Source of the DNA: Clostridiales bacterium
GTDB taxonomy: Bacteria > Bacillota > Clostridia > Lachnospirales > Lachnospiraceae
DNA length: 34,701 bases
Direction of reading: 5' to 3'
Assembly: GCA_012518935.1 (NCBI GenBank)
Contig: JAAYRE010000190.1
Location: 1 to 34,701 of the forward strand
Shown piece after piece: positions 7,503 to 16,178 of the stretch (the stretch's first letter is position 1; the number at the start of each line of letters is the position of its first letter). The notes below the pieces were generated by a model. The model had not been told where the DNA came from and did not search any database. It saw nothing but the letters and a program-made list of their open reading frames with translations. The position numbers and the translations under genes were made by a program.

Positions 7503-9005
7503 GTGAAAAACATTCTCTTTAGAGTAAAGGATATGAACAAGAGTTTTGGGATTACTAGAGCAAACCATAATGTCAGCATGGAAATAAGAAAAGGTGAGGT
7601 CCATGGTCTTATAGGTGAGAATGGATCAGGTAAATCAACCTTGATATCAATGATTTCAGGTATGGCAGAAAAAGATAGTGGTGAAATGTTTATTGGCGAT
7701 ACGCCCTATGAACCCAGTTCACCAGTCACAGCTTTAGAATCCCGTATAGGTACAGTAGTACAGGAATTAGGCTTGGTAGATGGATTATCTGTGGCGGCTA
7801 ATATATTTTTAGGAAGAATGGATCGTTTCAAAAAGCTTAATATTATTGACAATGGAGCCCTTTATAATGAGGTTGAATCCATATATAAAAAATGGAACTT
7901 ACCAAGAATTAATCCAAGAATATTAGCAGGTTCCCTAACAGTAGAACAGAAAAAAATAGTTGAGCTAACCAGAGCCTTATCAATAGATCCTGAACTCCTA
8001 ATACTAGATGAGATTACAGCAGCCTTATCCTATAATACAAGAAAAATCTTATTTGATATTATGGATAAGCTTAAAGCATCAAATAAATCTATATTAATAG
8101 TAACCCATGATCTTGAAGAACTATTACACCTAAGTGATGAAATTACAATTTTACGTGATGGAAAAAAGGTAACTACTAAGAGAGTTGAGGATTTAACTGA
8201 ATCATCCCTAAAACAATTAATGGTAGGCAGGGATATTGAAGGAGATTACTACCGTGCTGATTCAACGGATGATTTTAGCAGTGAGGTTGTTCTAAAATTA
8301 AACAATATATCTGATGGTGAGAACTTTACTGATGTTACTTTGGAATTACACAAGGGTGAAATTGTAGGTTTGTGTGGTCTAAGTGATGCTGGTATACATG
8401 AGGTGGCAGAGGCAGTCTTTGGTGTTAGGCCACTGGTGGCAGGTGATATAACCTTAACCAAGGGTAATAGGAAAATTCATACCGACTCCATGGCAATGGC
8501 ATATGGGATGGGTTACGTACCGAAAGATAGGGATAGACAGGCCTTGATGGTAAGTGACAGTATAGAGAATAATGTAGCCCTATCAATGCTTGATGAACTA
8601 AAGGGTCCATTTGGATTTATATCACCGGCAAAAATAACCGGAGTTGGTAAGAAGGTAATCAAGGATTATAAAGTTGTTGCAATTGATGAGAAGGTAGCTC
8701 TTGCATCTCTTAGTGGCGGTAACCGTCAGAAGGTTAATCTTGGAAGATGGCTTTTGCAGCATAAGGATATACTAATACTTGATTCACCTACCCGTGGTGT
8801 GGATGTAGGAGTTAAGGCTTATATATACGACATAATGAAGCAACTTAAGAAAAAGGGTGTATCAATCTTATTAATCTCTGACGAACTCCCAGAAGTTATC
8901 GGCTTGTCAGATACGGTATATGTTTTTAAGAATAGTAAGATTGAAAAGAAGTTTAGACGTAGCGAAGGTTTGACTGAAGAAAAGATAATAGAGGTGATGC
9001 TATGA
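7503..9005 (+). CDS. Sugar ABC transporter ATPase with two nucleotide-binding domains (RbsA/MglA type)
   Basis: A 500-residue fused ATPase that powers the importer. Domain 1 has Walker A GENGSGKS (residues 38-45), Walker B LLILDE and the switch His in IVTHD; its signature is the weak SLTVEQ. Domain 2 has a degenerate Walker A region (GLCGLSDAGIHEVAE), as in RbsA and MglA, a canonical signature LSGGNRQK and Walker B LILDSPTRGVDVG. In that Walker B the residue normally Glu in catalytic domains is Ser, and the switch region is LISDE with no His, so domain 2 is probably catalytically weak. The start is GTG, one base after the permease stop, with AAAGGAG 12 bases upstream; MKNILFRVKDMNKSFG then fits the family start. 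The end overlaps the next gene by four bases (ATGA). Confidence 0.92.
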   Translation: MKNILFRVKDMNKSFGITRANHNVSMEIRKGEVHGLIGENGSGKSTLISMISGMAEKDSGEMFIGDTPYEPSSPVTALESRIGTVVQELGLVDGLSVAANIFLGRMDRFKKLNIIDNGALYNEVESIYKKWNLPRINPRILAGSLTVEQKKIVELTRALSIDPELLILDEITAALSYNTRKILFDIMDKLKASNKSILIVTHDLEELLHLSDEITILRDGKKVTTKRVEDLTESSLKQLMVGRDIEGDYYRADSTDDFSSEVVLKLNNISDGENFTDVTLELHKGEIVGLCGLSDAGIHEVAEAVFGVRPLVAGDITLTKGNRKIHTDSMAMAYGMGYVPKDRDRQALMVSDSIENNVALSMLDELKGPFGFISPAKITGVGKKVIKDYKVVAIDEKVALASLSGGNRQKVNLGRWLLQHKDILILDSPTRGVDVGVKAYIYDIMKQLKKKGVSILLISDELPEVIGLSDTVYVFKNSKIEKKFRRSEGLTEEKIIEVML

Positions 9006-9943
9006 CTAAAAGAAAAATTAATTTGGAATATGTTTTACCCTTTGGATTTTTAATTATACTTTTTATTGTTTTTTCTATACTAAACGGTGCGTCTTTCTTT
9101 AGAATGTATAATATTAGGACAATTGTAGATTCAATGATACCCTTGTGTATTGGTGGTTACGGTATGTTATTTGTAATAGCCCAAGGCTCCATTGATATGT
9201 CTGCAGGATCCAACCTGGCTTTTTCAGCCACTTTGGGAGCTGTACTAGCAGCTAAGCATGGAAGTCTTGTCATACTGGTAATATGTATTTTGATTGGTGC
9301 TGGAGTGGGATTTATTAATGGAATACTAGTAAGTAAATTTAAAGTATCTTCAATAATGGCAACTCTTGCTCAACTAATTATTTTACGATCCTTGGTGGTG
9401 ATATTAAGTAAAGGAAGTGTAATATTTGTTTCCCCTTCCATCTTAAAAATGAATCGATGGGGGTCAAAGGGTCTAATCTTTGTAATTGCAACCATAGTAG
9501 CAATCTACCTTTTTGAATATACTAAGCTAGGATTTAGTGCTAGATCCATAGGTGAGAATGAAATAGTATGTAACTACGTAGGCCTAAAGACAAGAAGAAT
9601 TAAGACAATCGCCTATGTTGTTGCTGGTGCATTTACTGGACTAGCTGCAGTTCTTACGATTTCTAGAATTGGTGGCGTTGATCCCAATATGGGGCAATCA
9701 TTTGAGCTTCAGGTTATGCTAGCGGTATTTGTAGGTGGTGTTCCAGTTAACGGAGGAAGCAAAAGTAGTATTGTGAAAATAATAATTGGTGCCCTATTAT
9801 TCAGTATATTACAAAGTGGTTTAGTTCTTTCAAACGCTAATTCTGAAACAGTTGAGTTGATTCAAGGATTAATGCTGATTATTATGGTGGCTTTAATATT
9901 AAAGGCAAATAAGATGTCAACAGTTAAAACATCTAAAGAATAA
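9002..9943 (+). CDS. Sugar ABC transporter permease (RbsC-like), second copy
   Basis: A 313-residue membrane protein of the same RbsC-type family as the 6.5-kb permease, with a similar ATPase-contact loop (TKLGFSARSIGENEIVCNYVGLKTRRIK) followed by a glycine-rich FVGGVPVNGGSKSS segment typical of the family. About eight to ten hydrophobic helices are present. Its ATG overlaps the ATPase stop (ATGA), which implies translational coupling. A GH3 glycosidase gene follows after 19 bases. With the first permease it probably forms an asymmetric channel. Confidence 0.9.
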   Translation: MTKRKINLEYVLPFGFLIILFIVFSILNGASFFRMYNIRTIVDSMIPLCIGGYGMLFVIAQGSIDMSAGSNLAFSATLGAVLAAKHGSLVILVICILIGAGVGFINGILVSKFKVSSIMATLAQLIILRSLVVILSKGSVIFVSPSILKMNRWGSKGLIFVIATIVAIYLFEYTKLGFSARSIGENEIVCNYVGLKTRRIKTIAYVVAGAFTGLAAVLTISRIGGVDPNMGQSFELQVMLAVFVGGVPVNGGSKSSIVKIIIGALLFSILQSGLVLSNANSETVELIQGLMLIIMVALILKANKMSTVKTSKE

Positions 9944-9962
9944 ATATTGAAGGAGGTATGTT

Positions 9963-12023
9963 ATGTTAAGTTCCAAGGAATATAGGCTAAAGTTTACCGA
10001 CAAGGCTAAGCAAATTATTGAACAAATGAGTTTAGAGGAAAAGGTTTATCTTATGAGTGGAAGGGTGTCCCTAGAAAGTGTAGGTGATGTTTTTAATCAT
10101 CCTTCAGCAGATAATCATTATAATGTTTTTCCTTATCCAGCAGGAGGAAATGAGAGACTTGGAGTTCCCGAGCTAAGATTCTGTGACGGACCAAGAGGAG
10201 TTGTATCTTACAGGGCAACCTGTTTTCCTGTAACCATGGCAAGAGGTGCCACCTTTGATACAGCCCTTGAGGAAGAAGTAGGGGAAGCCATAGCTAGAGA
10301 AATCCGTGCATTTGACGGAAATTATTATGGTGGGGTATGTATAAACCTTCCCTATAATCCAGGCTGGGGAAGAAGTCAGGAGGTCTACGGTGAAGACACT
10401 TATCATCTGGGAGCCATGGGCTCTGCATTGGTAAAAGGTGTCCAGAAGCATAATGTAGTTGCATGTATTAAGCATTATGCCTTTAATAGTATGGAAGAAG
10501 GACGCTTTAAGGTAAGTGTAGATGCAAGTAAAAGAACAGAAAGAGAAGTGTATTTAAGACATTTTAAGGATTGTATAGATGCAGGGGCAGCCTCGGTTAT
10601 GAGTGCTTATAACAGATACAAGGGAACCTATCTCGGTGAACATAAGTATCTGCTTCGTAATGTACTAAAGGAAGAATGGGATTTTGATGGCTTTGTAGTC
10701 AGTGACTTTATATGGGGAACAAAAAGTACTGTAGATGCTGCTAATAATGGTCTTGATGTAGAGATGTGTAATACCAACTATTACGGAGATAAACTGGTAC
10801 AGGCTGTTAAGAATAATGAGGTTGATGAATCCGTAGTTGATGAAGCGGCACTTCGAATTATAAGAACCTTGTTGGCAGCTAGAGAAGCTGAGGATCCTGA
10901 AACCTATGAGCACTCTGTAGTTAGCTGTGGAAAGCACATTGAACTGGCTAAGAATGTGGCAAGAAAGGCAATGACCTTGATAAAGAATGAGAACAAGGTC
11001 TTACCTCTAAGTAAGGATCTTAATAATATTTTGGTTCTTGGAAAATTGGCCAATGTTGAAAATATTGGGGATCATGGTTCTAGTAGGGTATTTCCTTATT
11101 ATACTGTAACTCCTCTTCAAGGCATTGTAGACGTGGCTAAGAATAGTAAAGTAACCTACTATTCAGGAGAAGATATTGAGAAGGCAGTAGATTTGGCTAA
11201 ATGTGCTGACGCTGTTATTATGGTGGTGGGCTATAACCATGATGATGAAGGTGAATTCCTGACCAATGAAGAGTCAGATATATTTGAAAAACCTATTGGG
11301 GGAGACAGAAGAAACCTAGGTATCCATCAGAATGAAGTAGATTTGGTTAATGCTGTTGGTAAGGTTAATAAGAATAATGCAGTAGTATTAATTGGCGGTA
11401 ATATGATACTTGTTGATGATTTCGAGACAAATGCATCTGCTATTCTTATGGCATATTATCCAGGAATGGAAGGCGGTTCTGTAATTGCTGAGACCTTATT
11501 CGGAGATAACAATCCAGGAGGAAAGCTACCCTTTGTACTAGTAAAAGACGCAAAGGATTTACCTGAAGTGGATTGGGATGCAGAAGAAATCGATTATGAT
11601 TACTACCATGGTTATGCAAGGCTTGAGAAGAATAATGTGAAGCCCTATGCACCATATGGCTTTGGATTAAGCTATACAACCTTTGATATAAAGGCTGCAA
11701 CTTGTAAAGTAGAGAATGATAGAATAACTGCTGAGGTTCAGGTAACAAACACTGGCAATATGGCAGGTGATGAGGTTATTCAGCTTTATGTTGGTAAGGA
11801 AGATTCATCAATAGATAGACCTGTTAGGAGTCTAAAAGGTTTTGCCCGAGTAAGCCTGCAGGCTAGTGAAACCAAGACTGTTACGGTAACAACTCCCCTA
11901 TCAAAGCTGGAATACTATTGTGAGGATGATAATGAATGGAAACTTGAAAGGGGCAAGTATCAGGCATATATAGGCAATTGCTTATGTGATGAGCATCTAA
12001 TTAAGGTAGAGTTTGAAGTTTAG
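9963..12023 (+). CDS. Glycoside hydrolase family 3 beta-glycosidase (beta-glucosidase-like), cytoplasmic
   Basis: A 686-residue GH3 enzyme that removes terminal beta-linked sugars with retention. Residues about 20-310 form the catalytic barrel: RFCDGPRG, the ACIKHYAFNS segment (Lys170-His171) and the nucleophile Asp248 in GFVVSDFIWG. Residues about 330-560 form the second domain with VGYNHDDEGEFLTNEE and GGDRRNLGIHQNEVDL, the region supplying the acid/base Glu in this subgroup. Residues about 600-686 are the fibronectin-III-like domain (GDEVIQLYVG, VRSLKGFARV). There is no signal peptide, so it should act on sugars after uptake by the adjacent importer. An AAGGAGG site precedes the ATG. Substrate (glucoside, xyloside or other) cannot be told from sequence; having no gap to the transporter genes supports co-expression. 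Confidence 0.93.
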   Translation: MLSSKEYRLKFTDKAKQIIEQMSLEEKVYLMSGRVSLESVGDVFNHPSADNHYNVFPYPAGGNERLGVPELRFCDGPRGVVSYRATCFPVTMARGATFDTALEEEVGEAIAREIRAFDGNYYGGVCINLPYNPGWGRSQEVYGEDTYHLGAMGSALVKGVQKHNVVACIKHYAFNSMEEGRFKVSVDASKRTEREVYLRHFKDCIDAGAASVMSAYNRYKGTYLGEHKYLLRNVLKEEWDFDGFVVSDFIWGTKSTVDAANNGLDVEMCNTNYYGDKLVQAVKNNEVDESVVDEAALRIIRTLLAAREAEDPETYEHSVVSCGKHIELAKNVARKAMTLIKNENKVLPLSKDLNNILVLGKLANVENIGDHGSSRVFPYYTVTPLQGIVDVAKNSKVTYYSGEDIEKAVDLAKCADAVIMVVGYNHDDEGEFLTNEESDIFEKPIGGDRRNLGIHQNEVDLVNAVGKVNKNNAVVLIGGNMILVDDFETNASAILMAYYPGMEGGSVIAETLFGDNNPGGKLPFVLVKDAKDLPEVDWDAEEIDYDYYHGYARLEKNNVKPYAPYGFGLSYTTFDIKAATCKVENDRITAEVQVTNTGNMAGDEVIQLYVGKEDSSIDRPVRSLKGFARVSLQASETKTVTVTTPLSKLEYYCEDDNEWKLERGKYQAYIGNCLCDEHLIKVEFEV

Positions 12024-12037
12024 GAATATTAGTATAC

Positions 12038-12086
12038 AAAAAGTGCACTCTAAATGCCAGTAAATGACACTTATGGTGCACTTTTT
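12038..12086. terminator. Bidirectional terminator between GH3 and second degV gene
   Basis: AAAAAGTGCAC (12038-12048) pairs with GTGCACTTTTT (12076-12086). A-rich and T-rich flanks make it functional in both directions, ending the GH3 operon (+) and the convergent degV gene (-). Confidence 0.8.
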
Positions 12087-12131
12087 GTTCCCCTTATTTA
12101 TTAGTAAAGGCCATATATACCATATATAAAA

Positions 12132-13001
12132 TCAACGTTTTTCTCCCATAAAGCAAAGTCCAATTGCCCCTGGTCCTGAATGTGCTCCAATACTGGGGCT
12201 GACGGTATTAATGATAATCTCCTTATGGGGTAGAGCTTCCTTTACAAGTTTAGCTAGATAATTGGCATCTTCCAATGCATCGCCATGGGCTATACATACC
12301 ATATCCTTATCATCTTTGAATTTTCCCATACTTTCTATCATTTGGTTACAGATGGTGTTTAGTGATTTTTTACGACCTCTTGATGAAGTAAGGGCTACAA
12401 GTTTACCTTCCTCATTAACATATAAGATAGGCTTAACACTCATCATAGAGCCGATGATGGCTGTGGTTTTGGATATTCTACCACCTCTTTGTAGGTGGAA
12501 AAGATCATCAACTGTAAAACGGACACAGAACTCCATCTTGTGTTTCTCAAGCCAAGAAGCTATATCATCGATGGATTTACCTTCTTTCTTCATCTGGACT
12601 GCTTTCATAACAAACATACCTTCACCCAGGGATACATTTAAAGTATCTACAACAATTATTTTAGCACCTGGATTTTCTTCGCAGATATCTCTTGCCCCTG
12701 ACACTACATTACTACAGCCACCACTTAAGGCTGAGGAAAAGCTGATATGTAGGATATCAAGACCTTGATCTATATATTTCTGAAAAGTATCTCTGATGAC
12801 CTGTGGATTGCTTGCCATAGTGGTAGGCATCTTACCCTCTCTCATCTTGTCATAGAATTCTTTTGGTGTAAGATTTATTTCATCCCCATATGTTACTCCT
12901 TCTAAGTCATAATAATGAGGAATAATACCGATATTATTCTCTTTTATGTAAAGGTCAAGTAAGTCGGAGTTTGAATCAGCAGTAATAACAAAATCATTCA
13001 T
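12132..13001 (-). CDS. DegV family (FakB-like) fatty-acid-binding protein, second copy
   Basis: A 289-residue DegV protein. It opens with FVITADSNSDL, contains SFSSALSGGCSNVVSGA with the conserved Ser residues that hold the fatty-acid carboxylate, and has LQRGGRISK and SVKPILYVNEEGKL in the expected order. It differs clearly from the first DegV protein (1463-2299), so the two probably bind different acyl chains. AGGAGGG lies before the ATG. It is probably monocistronic and convergent with the GH3 gene, sharing a terminator. The phosphorylation partner FakA is not in the window. Confidence 0.93.
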   Translation of the reverse strand: MNDFVITADSNSDLLDLYIKENNIGIIPHYYDLEGVTYGDEINLTPKEFYDKMREGKMPTTMASNPQVIRDTFQKYIDQGLDILHISFSSALSGGCSNVVSGARDICEENPGAKIIVVDTLNVSLGEGMFVMKAVQMKKEGKSIDDIASWLEKHKMEFCVRFTVDDLFHLQRGGRISKTTAIIGSMMSVKPILYVNEEGKLVALTSSRGRKKSLNTICNQMIESMGKFKDDKDMVCIAHGDALEDANYLAKLVKEALPHKEIIINTVSPSIGAHSGPGAIGLCFMGEKR

Positions 13002-13139
13002 TATTAACCCTCCTATCCTTTAAATACAATTATATTTTACTAAAGAATCAGTAGATAGGCAATACAAATTTATAATTAATTTAGGAGGAGTTTATATTTA
13101 TTTTATATTTTTATTGCTACTATTTCAAACTAAGGGGTA

Positions 13140-13204
13140 TATATGTGCTCCATCTTCCAAATGTGCATGATAGGAGCACATATAAAACCCAATAATATTT
13201 TGGG
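13140..13204 (-). terminator. Hairpins downstream of the ABC permease gene
   Basis: Two hairpins: CCCAA/TTGGG (13188-13192 with 13200-13204), which on the minus strand is followed by TTTT right after the permease stop, and a 12-bp perfect stem (13140-13151 with 13173-13184) with a 21-base loop. The first looks like a weak intrinsic terminator; the second may reinforce it. Nothing else is seen in 13002-13212 apart from the degV ribosome site. Confidence 0.55.
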
Positions 13205-13212
13205 ATTAGCCT

Positions 13213-14037
13213 TTACCTAGAATATTTTTTCTCAAAATAGGTCAATATTTTGTATAAGCCTGTAGCGACTATACACAAAATCACTATACTCATTATTACC
13301 CAACTTAACTTAAATACTTGGCTTCCATATATAATCAGGTAGCCTAGGCCTGATTTAGCCGCGAGGAATTCACCGATAATAACGCCTACTAGGGATAAAC
13401 CGATATTTACTTTCATAAGACTAATCATGGAGGGTATATTAGAGGGTAGTACAACCTTAAAAAGTACATCCTTCTTATTACCACCAAGGGTGTAGATTAG
13501 CTTGATTTTATCTTGTTCAACTGCTTTAAAATTAGAATACATGGTTATGATGGTCCCAAATATAGCAACAGAAACAGCGGCGACAATGATGGTCTTCATG
13601 TTATTACCCAACCACACTATAAATAAAGGAGCAAGGGCTGATTTTGGTAAACTATTTAGTACAATTAAATATGGCTCCAAGACCTTTGAGATACTATGGT
13701 TCCACCATAGAATTACTGCCACAAAAATTCCAACTATATTAACTATGGCAAAACTAATTAGGGTTTCAAGGAGGGTGATACCAATATGATAAAATAACTC
13801 ACCGCCTTGTGACATATCTATCATGGTTTTTATGACCCCTGAGGGACTGGAAAATATAAATGAATCCACAATACCTATATGTGTACTGATTTCCCAGAAA
13901 GCAATAAAGCCAATCAATATAATTATCTGGAAGATTCTAATTCTTCGTTGCTGTACTACATGCTTTCTTACAAAGGCTTTCTGAGCAGCTGAAAGATTTA
14001 GGCCACTACTGGAAATTTTTTTATTTTTTCTGCTCAC
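13213..14037 (-). CDS. ABC transporter permease of the SsuC/TauC/NrtB/ThiX type
   Basis: A 274-residue inner-membrane permease with a conventional BPD_transp_1 domain. After a basic N-terminus come about six helices, and the EAA-type loop appears near residue 180-215 (ALGG-like YTLGGNKKDVLFKVVLPSNIPSMISLMKVN). The relatives import nitrate, sulfonates, taurine or thiamine/pyrimidine precursors; the ligand cannot be chosen here. The GTG start at 14037 overlaps the end of the ATPase gene by 17 bases, with AAGGAG about ten bases upstream, so the two are translationally coupled. No substrate-binding protein gene accompanies them in the window, which leaves the importer incomplete as seen. Confidence 0.88.
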   Translation of the reverse strand: MSRKNKKISSSGLNLSAAQKAFVRKHVVQQRRIRIFQIIILIGFIAFWEISTHIGIVDSFIFSSPSGVIKTMIDMSQGGELFYHIGITLLETLISFAIVNIVGIFVAVILWWNHSISKVLEPYLIVLNSLPKSALAPLFIVWLGNNMKTIIVAAVSVAIFGTIITMYSNFKAVEQDKIKLIYTLGGNKKDVLFKVVLPSNIPSMISLMKVNIGLSLVGVIIGEFLAAKSGLGYLIIYGSQVFKLSWVIMSIVILCIVATGLYKILTYFEKKYSR

Positions 14038-14797
14038 TATGATCTAACTCCTTCCATATTAAATTAAAATAATCTTTGAACTCGGGAGCACTTCTCGCTA
14101 CAAATGGAGTCCTATCCGATATGGAAAGATTTATATCAATTATTCTTTTTACTGTCCCTGGTCTGTCGGACAATACAATAACTCTGTCTGACATACTAAT
14201 GGCTTCAGAAATATCGTGGGTAATCAAGATGGCTGTCTTTTTTTCTTTTCTGATAATGTCCCAGATATCATCCGCCACTTCAAGACGGGTTTGATAATCC
14301 AATGATGAAAATGGTTCATCTAGTAGTAAAATATCCGGTTCTAACAACAGTGTTCTGATTAAAGCGGCTCTTTGTCGCATTCCGCCTGATAATTCATAAG
14401 GATATGAATTTTTAAAAGTAACAAGCCCATACGTATTAAGAAGGTCATTAATCTGGGCGTAGCTGTTATCAGTTAGTTTATGCTGAATCTCCATTCCTAA
14501 GGTTACATTTCTTAGTGTGTTACGCCAATCCAAGAGATGGTCTTTCTGAAGCATATAACCGATATTTTTGCCGGAAGATTTAATATCCTTGCCATTTATA
14601 TATATGGAACCGCTACTTGGGGTGAGCAAGCCTGCGATTAAAGAAAGCAAAGTGGATTTGCCGCAGCCACTAGGACCGACTATACCTAAGAATTCGCCGT
14701 CATTAACGTGAAAAGAAACATCCAGTAGAGCCGGTGTTTCTCCTTCTAGGCTATGGTAGGTATGACTAATATGATCAATTCTTAATAATTCACTCAT
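14021..14797 (-). CDS. ABC transporter ATPase of the SsuB/TauB/NrtD/ThiZ type
   Basis: A 258-residue ATPase that would energise the permease encoded next to it. Walker A is GPSGCGKST, the signature is ELSGGMRQR, Walker B is ILLLDEPFSSLD and the switch is ILITHD, so all catalytic elements are intact. I placed the start at ATG 14797, where GGGAGG lies six bases upstream; the frame stays open upstream to 14998, but this extension has no family similarity and would overlap gcvT. It is divergent from gcvT with a 168-base gap. No TPP or other riboswitch is recognisable in that gap. Confidence 0.92.
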   Translation of the reverse strand: MSELLRIDHISHTYHSLEGETPALLDVSFHVNDGEFLGIVGPSGCGKSTLLSLIAGLLTPSSGSIYINGKDIKSSGKNIGYMLQKDHLLDWRNTLRNVTLGMEIQHKLTDNSYAQINDLLNTYGLVTFKNSYPYELSGGMRQRAALIRTLLLEPDILLLDEPFSSLDYQTRLEVADDIWDIIRKEKKTAILITHDISEAISMSDRVIVLSDRPGTVKRIIDINLSISDRTPFVARSAPEFKDYFNLIWKELDHSEQKK

Positions 14798-14912
14798 ATA
14801 TGGCCTCCCTTTCTTCTTATACTGTATTATATGAAATGGCAAATGATAGGTTACATCCCCATTGACTTTACAATATGCCCATAATATAATAAATTTAATA
14901 AAAAATGGAATA

Positions 14913-14941
14913 TTGGTTAGTGCTTTGATTAAGACTATATT
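14913..14941 (+). promoter_or_regulatory. Promoter of the glycine cleavage operon
   Basis: TTGGTT (14913-14918) and TATATT (14936-14941) with 17-base spacing. Transcription would begin near 14948, only about 18 bases before the gcvT ATG, which leaves no room for a leader riboswitch. Confidence 0.5.
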
Positions 14942-14965
14942 ATAAATTGACGGGAGGTTATTGTT

Positions 14966-16051
14966 ATGGAGAAGAAAACACCCCTTTATGATTGCCATAT
15001 GGAATCAGGAGGGAAAATGGTTCCCTTTGCAGGATATCTTCTTCCGGTGCAATATAAGTCAGGGATTATCGGGGAACATATGGCTGTAAGAAAAGCAGTT
15101 GGGATTTTTGATGTATCCCATATGGGAGAAATGATTTTTCGTGGAAAGGACGCCTTTGATAATATACAAATGCTTGTTACTAATGATTGTAGCCATATGA
15201 CAGATGGTCAGGTAAAATATAGCCCAATGTGTAACGGTCAAGGTGGAGTTATTGATGATGTATTAATCTATAGAATAAACGAAGAAGAATATCTTATGGT
15301 TGTCAATGCAGCTAATAGGCACAAGGATCTTGAATGGATGAAAGGGAATCTTTATGGTGATGTAAGGTTATCAGATGTTTCTGATGAGATGTCCCTAATT
15401 GCCCTTCAAGGACCTTTATCTAATGATGTATTATCTAAGCTTACTAATCAAGAAGACTTACCCCAAAAATACTATACATTTGTAAGTAATATTAATCTAT
15501 CAGGAATCAATTGTATGGTATCAAGAACTGGATATACTGGTGAAGATGGATACGAAATATTTTGCGAGAACAGGGATGCTGTGCGTCTTTGGAATTTACT
15601 GCTTGAAGCAGGTGCGAAACACGGTATAATGCCTTGCGGATTAGGATGTAGAGACACACTGCGTCTAGAAGCAGGCATGCCCCTTTACGGTCACGAGATG
15701 GACGAAACCATATCTCCCCTAGAGGCAGGATTGGGATTTGCAGTTAAGATGACAAAGGATGATTTTATTGGCAAGAGAGGAATAATGGCCAGGGGAACTC
15801 CCACCATAACCCGTGTAGGATTGAAGATAACAGGTCGTGGCATAGCAAGAGAGAATTGTACTGTCTTGTGTGATGATAAGGAAATCGGAAGAACTACTTC
15901 AGGCACCCATAGCCCATATCTAGGTTATCCCATAGCCATGGCTCTTGTGGATAAGGACTTCAGTAGGATTGGAACAAGCCTTTTAGTTGATGTAAGAGGA
16001 AGAAAAGTTGAAGCTGAGATTATCCCCTTACCCTTCTATAAGAAAGCATAG
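14966..16051 (+). CDS. gcvT: Aminomethyltransferase, glycine cleavage T protein
   Basis: A 361-residue T protein that transfers the aminomethyl carbon from the lipoylated H protein to tetrahydrofolate, releasing ammonia and forming 5,10-methylene-THF. The fold markers are all present: the N-terminal PFAGYLLPVQYKSGI, the GIFDVSHMGE segment that contacts folate, SRTGYTGEDGYEIF, CGLGCRDTLRLEAGMPLYGHE and the C-terminal RVGLKITG domain. Length is normal. GGGAGG lies eight bases before the ATG. It opens the operon gcvT-gcvH-gcvPA-gcvPB-lplA-lpd. No glycine riboswitch is visible upstream, although one often controls gcv genes in Firmicutes. Confidence 0.96.
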   Translation: MEKKTPLYDCHMESGGKMVPFAGYLLPVQYKSGIIGEHMAVRKAVGIFDVSHMGEMIFRGKDAFDNIQMLVTNDCSHMTDGQVKYSPMCNGQGGVIDDVLIYRINEEEYLMVVNAANRHKDLEWMKGNLYGDVRLSDVSDEMSLIALQGPLSNDVLSKLTNQEDLPQKYYTFVSNINLSGINCMVSRTGYTGEDGYEIFCENRDAVRLWNLLLEAGAKHGIMPCGLGCRDTLRLEAGMPLYGHEMDETISPLEAGLGFAVKMTKDDFIGKRGIMARGTPTITRVGLKITGRGIARENCTVLCDDKEIGRTTSGTHSPYLGYPIAMALVDKDFSRIGTSLLVDVRGRKVEAEIIPLPFYKKA

Positions 16052-16097
16052 AAAATATATTTATAGGTAGAAGAGGATAACCCGTCGTTAATCAATG

Positions 16098-16174
16098 GTA
16101 GCATAAGATTATAGTTTATTAGGAGGACAAATCCTCCGTTTATAGTAGCATAAGATTATAGTTTATTAGGAGGA
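16098..16174 (+). repeat. Perfect 30-bp direct duplication carrying the gcvH Shine-Dalgarno site
   Basis: Bases 16098-16127 and 16145-16174 are identical over 30 bases (period 47). Each copy ends in AGGAGGA. Between them lies TCCTCC (16132-16137), which can pair with GGAGGA of copy 1 (16122-16127, loop CAAA) or with GGAGGA of copy 2 (16169-16174), the true gcvH ribosome site four bases before the ATG. The arrangement could be a two-state translational switch or a harmless tandem duplication. Confidence 0.9.
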
Positions 16175-16178
16175 TAGC

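Noticed and set aside
14820-14965. Possible glycine or TPP riboswitch between the ABC ATPase and gcvT
   Set aside because: No conserved riboswitch core is recognisable, and the promoter spacing leaves a leader too short for one ahead of gcvT.
14798-14998. Upstream extension of the ABC ATPase frame to 14998
   Set aside because: The extension has no family similarity, lacks a ribosome site and would overlap gcvT; ATG 14797 has GGGAGG at good spacing.
16098-16174. Possible CRISPR-like array (30-base repeat, 17-base spacer)
   Set aside because: Only two copies, a 17-base gap, each copy holds a ribosome site, and there are no cas genes nearby.
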